Made by a program: the position numbers and the translations under genes
Part shown: piece after piece, positions 42,232 through 50,533 of the stretch
Numbering within the stretch: the stretch's first letter is position 1
Layout: each line of letters begins with the position of its first letter
Source: UBA3824 sp017541145
GTDB lineage: Bacteria; Bacteroidota; Bacteroidia; Bacteroidales; UBA3824
Direction: 5' to 3'
Assembly: GCA_947168365.1 (NCBI GenBank)
Contig: CAMVLO010000021.1
Span: 1-58,578, forward strand
Length of the DNA stretch: 58,578 nucleotides
Notes under the pieces: generated by a model
Told to the model about the DNA's origin: nothing
The model's database searches: none
What the model saw: only the letters and a program-made list of their open reading frames with translations

Positions 42232-44814
42232 CTATTCTGATTTCTTTGTCGTTTTTTTACCTGAATCAGTTTTTTTCGTAGTAGTCTTTTTTGCAGCAGT
42301 TTTTTTCGTAGAAGTCTTTTTAGCTTTCTCTTTTACTTCTTTTTCTTCTTGCTCACCGGGTTTTACTCCTGCTATTGCAAGACATTCTGCTTCTGTAAGT
42401 TTCTCAGGATCGGTCTGAGCTGCCAACTTGAAATACTTCTTCTTGTAAAAAACAGTAGGATGTCCCCAACGGTCTTTTACAATCTTAAGATTTTCATTGA
42501 ATTCTTTTATCATTCGAGCCGCATCGGTCTCACGCTTTTGCAGAATAAGTTCTACACATCTGTCATAACCGATTGTTAACGGGTCGTCAGTTTTTTTCAA
42601 TGAAACAAATTTGCTGTTGTGAGCAATATACGGACCGAAACGACCAACCGAAACCGTAATTTTCTTACCTTCGTATTCGCCGATAGTTCTCGGAAGTTCC
42701 AAAAGTTTCAAAGCTTGAGGCAATGTAACTGTCTCTACTGTCAACGGTTTGAGTATCGTAGCGTAACGCTTATCAGGATCAGTATTTTCACCGAGCTGAA
42801 CCATCGGTCCGAAACGTCCTACACGCGCGTATACATTCTTTTCGGTCTGAGGATCCACACCAATCAAACGTCCGCCCTGTTCATTGTTGATAAGGTTGAG
42901 AGCCTCCTCCAATGTAATAGTTTCAATATGCTGATCTTTGCTCAAACTTGCATAAACAGGTTTATCTTCTTCGGAATTTTCGCCCAATTGTACAATAGGA
43001 CCAAAACGTCCGATTCTTACCATTACAACTTTTCCGGTTTGAGGATCTTCACCTAAAATACGCTCGCCGACACTACGTTTACCTTCAATACTTTTTTGGA
43101 TTGTATCATGAAACGGGTCATAAAAATCTTTCAACATCTTTGCCCATTCCAAATTACCTTCAGCTATCTCATCAAAATCTTTTTCTACAGTAGCTGTAAA
43201 GTTGTAATCCATAATATCATTGAAATGTTCCGACAAATAATCGGTAACCACCATCGCAATATCAGTACAGAAAAGTTTATTCTTCTCGTAACCGGTATTT
43301 TCTTTTTTAACATTTCGAGATATCTTATCGTCTTTCAAAACAAGACTTACATATTCACGCTCTGTACCGGTACGATCTTCTTTCAAAACATAACCACGCT
43401 TTATAATAGTAGTAATAATCGGAGCATAAGTAGAAGGACGACCGATACCAAGTTCCTCCAAACGTTTTACCAAAGAAGCCTCAGTATATCTCGGCTGAGC
43501 ATGTGTAAAACGCTGATTAACTTCCAATTCGTTGAGTTTTACTTTGCTACCAACAGTAAGAGCCGGAAGCAATTGTTCATCTTTAGCAGTTTCGTCGTCA
43601 GTACCTTCAAGATAAACTTTCAAGAAACCGTCAAACTTTATAAACTCACCGGTAGCAGAAAACTGAGCTTTATTATTAGAAGCTTCGATACTTACATTAG
43701 TACGCTCAATTACAGCATCAGACATCTGAGACGCCAAAGTACGTTTCAAAATAATTTCATAAAGACGCTGTTCATCCCATTTCTGACTTACAACAAGTTT
43801 CATCGAAGTCGGACGGATAGCCTCGTGAGCCTCTTGAGCACCTTTTGATTTAGTTTTATACTGACGCGGTTTAGAATAATTAGCACCGTACTCTTTAGTA
43901 ATAAACTCTTTACAAGCATTAGTACAAACATCGCTCAAGTTTACACTATCGGTACGCATATATGTAATAAAACCGGATTCATAAAGACTCTGAGCCAAAG
44001 ACATCGTCTGAGAAACAGAAAAACCAAGTTTACGACTGGCCTCCTGCTGAAGAGTAGAAGTAGTAAAAGGCGGCGCCGGAGTACGCTTACCCGGTTTGGT
44101 CTCTACAGATTTTACAACAAAATCACTACCCTTACAACCCTCAAGAAACTTCTTAGCCTGAGCTTCATCTTTCAAATCACCGGAATATTCGGCTCTAAAA
44201 GAAGATTTTGTATCGGGAGCAGCAAATTTTGCCACAGCCTTATAATAATCAGAGACATTGAAACTCATAATTTCGCGTTCTCTCTCTACAATAAGTCTGA
44301 CAGCCACCGACTGCACACGACCCGCACTAAGATTACTCTTAACCTTTTTCCAAAGAACTTCAGAAAGTTCGAAACCTACGAGACGGTCCAGAATTCTTCT
44401 GGCTTGCTGCGCGTTCACGAGATTCATGTCAATTGTACGAGGATTCAAAACTGCCTCATCAATAGCCTTTTTAGTAATTTCGTGGAAAACAATACGCTTT
44501 GTTGTCTCAACAGGCAATTTCAGTGTAACCGCCAGGTGCCAAGCAATAGCCTCCCCCTCGCGGTCCTCATCGGATGCAAGCCAAACTTGGTCAGCAGCTT
44601 TGCAATCTTTGCGCAACTCTGCCACCACTTTTTTCTTTTCCGCATCTACTTCATACGTTGGTTCAAAACCATGTTCGATATCAATTCCATAATTTTTCTT
44701 CGCTAAATCCCGGATATGTCCGAAACTTGGTTTTACCAAATAGTCACTCCCCAATAATTTGCCAATAGTTTTAGCTTTGGCAGGGGACTCCACTATTACT
44801 AAGTTCTTTGCCAT
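42232..44814 (-). CDS. topA: DNA topoisomerase I
   Basis: 860 residues. Relaxes negatively supercoiled DNA by transient single-strand cuts. Toprim domain at the N-terminus (LVIVESPAKAKTIGK, then SDEDREGEAIAWHL), catalytic Tyr at about 285 in GFITYMRTDS, followed by repeated C-terminal domains of the GRFGPIVQLGE / GRFGPYIAHN type. Instead of zinc fingers it ends in a Lys/Thr-rich tail (about 825-860). It may be transcribed into porP, since no terminator is seen between them. Confidence 0.97.
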   Translation of the reverse strand: MAKNLVIVESPAKAKTIGKLLGSDYLVKPSFGHIRDLAKKNYGIDIEHGFEPTYEVDAEKKKVVAELRKDCKAADQVWLASDEDREGEAIAWHLAVTLKLPVETTKRIVFHEITKKAIDEAVLNPRTIDMNLVNAQQARRILDRLVGFELSEVLWKKVKSNLSAGRVQSVAVRLIVEREREIMSFNVSDYYKAVAKFAAPDTKSSFRAEYSGDLKDEAQAKKFLEGCKGSDFVVKSVETKPGKRTPAPPFTTSTLQQEASRKLGFSVSQTMSLAQSLYESGFITYMRTDSVNLSDVCTNACKEFITKEYGANYSKPRQYKTKSKGAQEAHEAIRPTSMKLVVSQKWDEQRLYEIILKRTLASQMSDAVIERTNVSIEASNNKAQFSATGEFIKFDGFLKVYLEGTDDETAKDEQLLPALTVGSKVKLNELEVNQRFTHAQPRYTEASLVKRLEELGIGRPSTYAPIITTIIKRGYVLKEDRTGTEREYVSLVLKDDKISRNVKKENTGYEKNKLFCTDIAMVVTDYLSEHFNDIMDYNFTATVEKDFDEIAEGNLEWAKMLKDFYDPFHDTIQKSIEGKRSVGERILGEDPQTGKVVMVRIGRFGPIVQLGENSEEDKPVYASLSKDQHIETITLEEALNLINNEQGGRLIGVDPQTEKNVYARVGRFGPMVQLGENTDPDKRYATILKPLTVETVTLPQALKLLELPRTIGEYEGKKITVSVGRFGPYIAHNSKFVSLKKTDDPLTIGYDRCVELILQKRETDAARMIKEFNENLKIVKDRWGHPTVFYKKKYFKLAAQTDPEKLTEAECLAIAGVKPGEQEEKEVKEKAKKTSTKKTAAKKTTTKKTDSGKKTTKKSE

Positions 44815-45385
44815 TACTTCACAAAATTGTTATTTATTTATTTATGCAAAGGACTACGCCTTTTAATAATTCAAAATGCAAAGTAATAAAATTTATAACC
44901 TACCGACAAATTTTTTTTTGTATATCTCTTCAGATTTTTATTTGTTCTCTAACATTATGATATACTTACTGTAAATTTATTTACATGTTACTACAATGCA
45001 AAAAATAAAATTCAATTAACTATTAAACTACTACAATTCAATATCTTGTAATACCTCTGCAACATAAAAAAAAATTTCTGTTTTACTTTACAACAATTTT
45101 CATTGCATACAACTTAAAATTTTACAATAAATATACAGAAAAAATAACATCAACACTATTACAAAACGTAAAACAAAAAAACATGTTAAGAAAATTTCGG
45201 TTTTACAAAATAAAAATAAAAAACTAACGTTAATAACAAATACAAAACACGTATTCATGATATTTTTTTATGAATGAAACACGGCTAATTGCTTTTTGTG
45301 TAACATCATAACTAAAACAACATCATTACAAACAAAATACACAATTAAACGTGAGTGAAAAACCTAATAAAAAAAGACAGTTTAA
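44815..45385. other. AT-rich gene-free interval
   Basis: About 570 bases of very AT-rich, A- and C-biased (+ strand) sequence between divergent genes. No open frame, tRNA or convincing hairpin was seen. It must hold the topA promoter on the - strand. Confidence 0.5.
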
Positions 45386-45419
45386 TTTTTTGTTAAATTA
45401 AACAATTTTCGCATCTTTG
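45386..45419 (+). promoter_or_regulatory. Promoter-like pair for the 45.5-kb membrane protein
   Basis: TTTTTTG ending at 45392, 19 bases, then CATCTTTG at 45412-45419. This is close to TTTG-N19-TAnnTTTG, with C in place of the first T. Confidence 0.5.
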
Positions 45420-45506
45420 ACTTGTGAAAATAATATAGCACATATATCAAAACTGAGGAATATAAAATTAAAAGAGAGAGAAAGACTGTAAAAAATAAAA
45501 AAAGAC

Positions 45507-46250
45507 ATGATAATTACAATGAAAACCGATTCTGAAATCAAAGAATTTGTAAGTAAAATATACGGAACAAAATCAGCATTAATACTTGCTAACAGCGTGA
45601 TATATATATTCTTGCTTGCATTAGCAATAACAATAGCCATGACCGGCGGAAAACTGATTGTATTACCGTTTATATTAATACTCTTAGCAGCATTAATCCT
45701 CAACAGTACAAAAATCCTTACAAAATCCTACACTTCAAACCTTTTGAAGAAACTCTCGGCATTTATCTGTCCGAAAATTACAGTAAACGATACATTAAAA
45801 TCGAGTTCACACTCCAGCGTAACCAAAATAAAAGACGATTACGCAAAATACAATATCAAAAACATAAAAATCGGTCGCAACGACTTCAATGCGTCAGAAA
45901 TATTCGCAACAATCTATGACAAAGAAAAATGCGAACTCACACACGCATTATTGCGCAGAACCGAAGATTGCAAATTCTGCATAAAACTTTCAGAAGGTTC
46001 GCCCGAAATAAAAGACAATCACCTGAAAGAAACAATAGAAAAAGCAGCCGACGAAATTTGGAAAATCAATCCCAACCTTGTTATACAGTTGGAACTAAAC
46101 GGCAAAACAATAAAAATGAAAGTAGACAACGTAGGATTCTACAGCCAAAAACTCACACTTTTCGGCGGAGTAAAAGAATCCGACGTAACACTTTCTGCCA
46201 TAGAATTCAATCATTTGATAAACGCTGCCGAAATCCTTACAGATTATTAG
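45507..46250 (+). CDS. Hypothetical protein with two N-terminal membrane helices
   Basis: 247 residues, family not recognised. Two membrane helices (about 23-45 and 49-66) are followed by a soluble Lys/Asp/Asn-rich domain of about 180 residues. That domain has mixed alpha/beta character and a Cys pair (CKFCIKL around 150). It could start at the second Met (45519). Downstream are two more small membrane proteins in the same direction. No function can be assigned. Confidence 0.6.
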   Translation: MIITMKTDSEIKEFVSKIYGTKSALILANSVIYIFLLALAITIAMTGGKLIVLPFILILLAALILNSTKILTKSYTSNLLKKLSAFICPKITVNDTLKSSSHSSVTKIKDDYAKYNIKNIKIGRNDFNASEIFATIYDKEKCELTHALLRRTEDCKFCIKLSEGSPEIKDNHLKETIEKAADEIWKINPNLVIQLELNGKTIKMKVDNVGFYSQKLTLFGGVKESDVTLSAIEFNHLINAAEILTDY

Positions 46251-46332
46251 ACAACAGCACATCCCCCTGAAAATAAAAGTTTTGCTGTTGCATACAAAAA
46301 GAAGTTTTAAAAAAAATCAAAAGAAATGAATT

Positions 46333-46656
46333 ATGAAACAGCAAAACTCCAACAAGAAAAAAACGTTTCTATTACGCAACAATCCCACAGCCTACGGATT
46401 GAGATTAATAATAGTAGCATTAATAATCATTGCAATAGGATGGTTTATACACTTTGCATTTACAACAAGCGCAGGCAGCAATTTTGTTGACATCTGTTTT
46501 ATATTAACAGCAGTATATTTCTTAACCGACCTGTGGTTTGTATGTCACAAGAAAAAATCCGGAAAAATAATCAAACTCATAATATCAATAATCTTTCTGT
46601 TTCTGATTGAATTTATCATACTGTTAGGAATCAAATATATAGAATCAAAATTCTAA
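46333..46656 (+). CDS. Small three-helix membrane protein
   Basis: 107 residues with hydrophobic segments at about 24-46, 52-70 and 82-102, and basic loops (VCHKKKSGK) that suggest an inside-facing second loop. No family recognised. It lies 82 bases after the previous gene and before a DUF805 gene. Confidence 0.55.
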   Translation: MKQQNSNKKKTFLLRNNPTAYGLRLIIVALIIIAIGWFIHFAFTTSAGSNFVDICFILTAVYFLTDLWFVCHKKKSGKIIKLIISIIFLFLIEFIILLGIKYIESKF

Positions 46657-46704
46657 CCCCCAAAAAAAATCTTTCCGAAAGAGCAAAACAACAAATAATA
46701 TTAT

Positions 46705-46712
46705 TAAATTTG
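46705..46712 (+). promoter_or_regulatory. -7 box of the DUF805 gene promoter
   Basis: TAAATTTG fits TAnnTTTG, 25 bases before ATG 46737. It overlaps the alternative upstream start at 46710, which argues for the shorter protein. Confidence 0.45.
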
Positions 46713-46736
46713 CAGCTGTTTACTAAAAAAATCTTT

Positions 46737-47174
46737 ATGAAAAAATATTTCTTTGATGTAATCACAAATCATTACATCGATTTCAAAGGAAGAGCAAGAC
46801 GCAAACAATATTGGATGTGGGTATTGTATTATCTAATTTTCTGTTTAATTTATAGCATAACAGTAGTAACAATCTATGCAGTAACAAAAGCAGATATAAT
46901 AGCAAAAAACGCATCTATTTTTGGAAAAATCTATTTCTACATATTATTATTGCCATCCTTAGGGCTACAAGTAAGACGTTTGCACGACTCCGGTAAAAGT
47001 GCATGGTGGTTGTTAGTCTACGCTATACCGTTTGCAGAAACAAAACTTGCAATTGGCAGTATAGATACTTTGACTTCATTAATTATTGGAGCAATTATTA
47101 TGATAATATTATTTTGTTTAGACAGTCAACCCGGAACCAATAAATACGGCCCTAACCCCAAAGGTATCAACTAA
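46737..47174 (+). CDS. DUF805 membrane protein
   Basis: 145 residues. Family marks in order: FKGRARRKQYWMWVLYY near the start, LLPSLGLQVRRLHDSGKSAWWLL in the middle, and the closing PGTNKYGPNPKG. Four hydrophobic segments. DUF805 proteins are widespread inner-membrane proteins; no activity can be read from the sequence. Confidence 0.9.
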   Translation: MKKYFFDVITNHYIDFKGRARRKQYWMWVLYYLIFCLIYSITVVTIYAVTKADIIAKNASIFGKIYFYILLLPSLGLQVRRLHDSGKSAWWLLVYAIPFAETKLAIGSIDTLTSLIIGAIIMIILFCLDSQPGTNKYGPNPKGIN

Positions 47175-47218
47175 AAAGAAAAAAAAGTTTCAATCTCAAT
47201 TTAAAGAAAAACCACGGA

Positions 47219-47254
47219 GTGGTGTTTGATTTTCACCGTGGGTGCAAACCCACG
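47219..47254 (+). repeat. Dispersed 36-bp repeat, copy 2, with GCAA-loop hairpin
   Basis: 34 of 36 bases match 10753-10788, including the whole CGTGGGT-GCAA-ACCCACG hairpin. It lies between the DUF805 and chemoreceptor genes in the same + strand orientation as copy 1. Confidence 0.75.
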
Positions 47255-47443
47255 GAAAAAAGACACATGCGCACCCCCGCGGAAAAATATATAAAAAAAG
47301 ACGAAAAAAATCAAAGTAAAAAAACTTGTTATAATCTCAATTTTTAATAATCTTTACAACCGCAAAAAAGATGTAATGATTTAATATTTGGCTTTTTTTT
47401 TGTAACAATAAACAATACCTTAAAAAGATAAAATTGAACTATT

Positions 47444-49276
47444 ATGAAGTACAAAAATTTTAAACTAAGCACTCAGTTGGGAATTACATTTGCCATTTTA
47501 TTAATTCCAATGGCCATCGTATCAATTGCACCACTTATCGGAATGAAAGAAATTGATGAAAAATCCCAAGTTCTTGTAAAAAAATATATCCCAATGTTGG
47601 ATATTGCCAACAATTTTCATAACGATCTGGACGAAACTGTTAATGCCTTCAGGATGTTTATCCTCTCCGGAGAAGCTACAGTCAACAGAGAACAAGGCCT
47701 TATAAGTTACAATCAAGCAATTGAAAATCAAAAGAAATTAGAAAATCTTATACAACAAGAAGACACTCCCCAAGAACTAAAAAATCAATATGAAGAATTG
47801 ATGTCCTCCTTTGAAAAACTTTCAAAGATGTTTTACGGCATGGACGATATTTACAACAGTATGGGAACTGTTATAAACGAGATGGGTGAAATGCGTACCA
47901 ATTACGAAAATCGCATGACAAACTTTTACAACAAACTGAAAAACAGTTCAAAAGTAGAAAACGCAAGAGCTTGTGAATATATCAACAGTATACTTTTATT
48001 AGATAAAAATCTGTTTGGCAAAGAAGCGATGACAAACGCGAACAAAAGTAACGATATAAACAACGAAATCACTGCCAACATAAACAAACTTTCAGCTCTT
48101 GACCTCTCTGCCGACGACAAAACTACGGTAAGAAGACTCAACAGCTATCATAATGACTATATGAATAAATATCAAGAGTTTATCAATGAATGTAACAAAA
48201 TTTTGGAGATAGTAGCAGACTTACCGAATATCAGTAAAGAATTGAGCAAATCCGTTGAAGGTTTGAACGATATGATAGAAAAACAATCGATGATAAACGT
48301 TGAAAACATCAGCGAAAAAACCGTAAGAATGAGAGTGCAAGGCAGTAGCATAGTCATAATTACAATGTTATTAGTATTCATATTTGCAAGATATGCAATA
48401 CATCAACTAAAAAAACAGATTCACTCCAACATCGCCAAAGCACGTAAGTTTACCGAAGGCGATCTCACAATAGATTTTGAGCATCAAGACAGCGAAGGCG
48501 AACTTGCAATGCTCTCAAATTCAATGGCTGACATGAAAGAAAAACTTACGAATATTATTACATCAATTATCAATTCGTCAAACGAAATTTCGGGAGCAGC
48601 CAACGAAATGCAACGTGCAAGTTTGCAGATGAGCAATTCAGCCAACGAACAAGCAGCATCGGCAGAAGAAATCAGTTCATCAATTGAGGAAATGGCAACA
48701 TCAATTGCTCAAAACAGTGAAAATTCAGCGCGAACCGAAAAAATTGCAAATTCAGCTGCAAAAACAATCAAGGATTGTTGGGAAGCCGCACAGAAAACTG
48801 TTACTTCTATGACAGATATTGCTCAAAAGATTTCTGTAATTGACGATATTGCATTCCAAACCAATATATTGGCATTGAATGCGGCAGTAGAGGCAGCACG
48901 AGCCGGAGAACACGGTAAAGGTTTTGCCGTAGTAGCCGCCGAGGTTAGAAAACTTGCTGAAAAATGTGCAATCGCAGCCAAAGAAATCGACACTGTAAGT
49001 TCTGAAGGTGTGGATGTTGCAAAACAAACAGGAGATGTATTCTCAACCGTTTTGCCTGAAATCGAAAAAACGGTAGAATTGGTACAAGAAATTGCGGCAA
49101 GCAGCCGTGAACAATCTTCGGGCGGTTCACAAATTAATACTGCCGTTCAAAGATTCAACACCGGTATTCAGCAAATTGCAACAATTGCCGAAGAAGTGGC
49201 AAGCAATTCATCAAGTTTAACACAACAATCAGAAAATCTTACCGAATTGATTAAATTCTTTAAGACAAAAAAATAA
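47444..49276 (+). CDS. Methyl-accepting chemotaxis protein
   Basis: 610 residues. Helix 1 (about 11-33), a four-helix-bundle type periplasmic sensor (about 35-300), helix 2 (about 303-323), a HAMP domain (about 325-378), and a long cytoplasmic coiled coil. The signalling tip is canonical: IDDIAFQTNILALNAAVEAARAGEHGKGFAVVAAEVRKLAEKC near residues 465-508. Such receptors normally control CheA through CheW. No che genes or flagellar genes are in this window. Confidence 0.95.
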   Translation: MKYKNFKLSTQLGITFAILLIPMAIVSIAPLIGMKEIDEKSQVLVKKYIPMLDIANNFHNDLDETVNAFRMFILSGEATVNREQGLISYNQAIENQKKLENLIQQEDTPQELKNQYEELMSSFEKLSKMFYGMDDIYNSMGTVINEMGEMRTNYENRMTNFYNKLKNSSKVENARACEYINSILLLDKNLFGKEAMTNANKSNDINNEITANINKLSALDLSADDKTTVRRLNSYHNDYMNKYQEFINECNKILEIVADLPNISKELSKSVEGLNDMIEKQSMINVENISEKTVRMRVQGSSIVIITMLLVFIFARYAIHQLKKQIHSNIAKARKFTEGDLTIDFEHQDSEGELAMLSNSMADMKEKLTNIITSIINSSNEISGAANEMQRASLQMSNSANEQAASAEEISSSIEEMATSIAQNSENSARTEKIANSAAKTIKDCWEAAQKTVTSMTDIAQKISVIDDIAFQTNILALNAAVEAARAGEHGKGFAVVAAEVRKLAEKCAIAAKEIDTVSSEGVDVAKQTGDVFSTVLPEIEKTVELVQEIAASSREQSSGGSQINTAVQRFNTGIQQIATIAEEVASNSSSLTQQSENLTELIKFFKTKK

Positions 49277-49316
49277 AATATCAAAAAAGAATAGTTCAAT
49301 TTTCTCCTCAAAAATT

Positions 49317-49349
49317 CCGGGGGTGTTGTCGTAACAGACACACCCCCGG
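49317..49349 (+). terminator. GC-rich hairpin after the chemoreceptor gene
   Basis: A perfect 10-bp stem CCGGGGGTGT / ACACCCCCGG, striking in AT-rich DNA. A T-run is lacking (GCTAATTTTAT follows), so it could be an mRNA end structure rather than a standard terminator. Confidence 0.6.
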
Positions 49350-49411
49350 CTAATTTTATATCACCGCATTGCGACTATTATGATTAATTCGTTTAATTCG
49401 GTGACAAAAAT

Positions 49412-50524
49412 TTATTTTACCAATATATAGCTTTTTTCGGCAGATGGTTTATAATGATCGTAGACAACTACTTTTGTAACTTTACGAGCGATAAAAACAA
49501 TATTACCACTGCCGCCGGTTACATTTCGACGCATCTTTACTGAACCTGTTAACTCTTTCGACTCAAACGAACCGGACTCAAAACCGTTGAGAGTTTTCAA
49601 CAGATAATATGTATCAAAATCAACTGATTCGATTCCGACATATTGTGTATAATTATATTCCGGCACTTCTTCATCGTCGTATGTCAGACCGCAAGTTTCA
49701 GGCGGATATTCGTTTTCATAACCGAAGTTCAAACGTTGATAAACAGTTAAATTACAATCAGAACCTCTGAACCGTGAATTATTGAATGTCATATAATGAT
49801 TATATAACGAAGATGTAAATTCATTTTCAGCTGACATCTCCTCATCCGTTAAAGGCGGACACTCTTTGATATAAGGCTGATATATATTACATCTTTCAAC
49901 AGTCTTTTCTGAATAAAACTCAGTTTTGTCAAAATAAACCATTCTACCGTCTATAACTGCCGAATCTTTAACATAACGAGATTCTGTTTTTATATCTGTA
50001 TAATAACCGTCAACAAAAGTATACAACCGATAATAATTATCATCAGAAGATATATCCGGAAAATTTACATCAATACGAAACATATCATGAGTTTCATATT
50101 CTTCCTGCTCCGTATTATAATAAGTCTTGTTCTTAACCAAAGTTACTGAGGCATTTACTTCTTTCGGCATTTCGGGTAAAACTGATTCACGATACAAAGT
50201 TTTGCCTTTGTATTCAACTTCTACTTTTACTCTGTCGCCGGAATGAAAGATTGATGTAAGTTTGTAAAAACCTTTTGAATACGAATGTGTAATTTCTTCT
50301 GACAATTTTCCGTTAACATATACTCTTACAAGAGCATCTGAAATTTCTTTCGGACTCACAACACCGGTTTGAGAAACGTATAACAAATTGCTGTCACAAT
50401 CGGAATACAAAAAACCGCTGGCACAAAGTGTTCCTACAGTATTTTCTACCTCCAAATCGATATCCTCAGTACATGATGACAATAAGGATACAATTAATAA
50501 TATTATATAACAAAAACGTTTCAT
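49412..50524 (-). CDS. DUF4249 lipoprotein, partner of the TonB receptor
   Basis: 370 residues. Lipoprotein signal (lipobox LSSC, Cys18) followed by the DUF4249 opening TEDIDLEVENTVGTLCASGFLYSD and beta-rich Ig-like segments (DALVRVYVNGKLSEEI, GFYKLTSIFHSGDRVKVEVEYKGKTL). DUF4249 proteins are encoded beside TonB receptors in Bacteroidota, as here (9-base gap). They are thought to sit on the receptor at the outer membrane. Confidence 0.88.
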   Translation of the reverse strand: MKRFCYIILLIVSLLSSCTEDIDLEVENTVGTLCASGFLYSDCDSNLLYVSQTGVVSPKEISDALVRVYVNGKLSEEITHSYSKGFYKLTSIFHSGDRVKVEVEYKGKTLYRESVLPEMPKEVNASVTLVKNKTYYNTEQEEYETHDMFRIDVNFPDISSDDNYYRLYTFVDGYYTDIKTESRYVKDSAVIDGRMVYFDKTEFYSEKTVERCNIYQPYIKECPPLTDEEMSAENEFTSSLYNHYMTFNNSRFRGSDCNLTVYQRLNFGYENEYPPETCGLTYDDEEVPEYNYTQYVGIESVDFDTYYLLKTLNGFESGSFESKELTGSVKMRRNVTGGSGNIVFIARKVTKVVVYDHYKPSAEKSYILVK

Positions 50525-50533
50525 GATAATCTG

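Noticed and set aside
43096..43848. 250-codon open frame on the + strand
   Set aside because: It lies wholly antisense to the well-conserved topA gene; no family resemblance and no start signal.
49317..49349. Integration or attachment site
   Set aside because: The GC-rich hairpin is symmetrical and sits right after a gene end; no direct repeat or integrase is seen.
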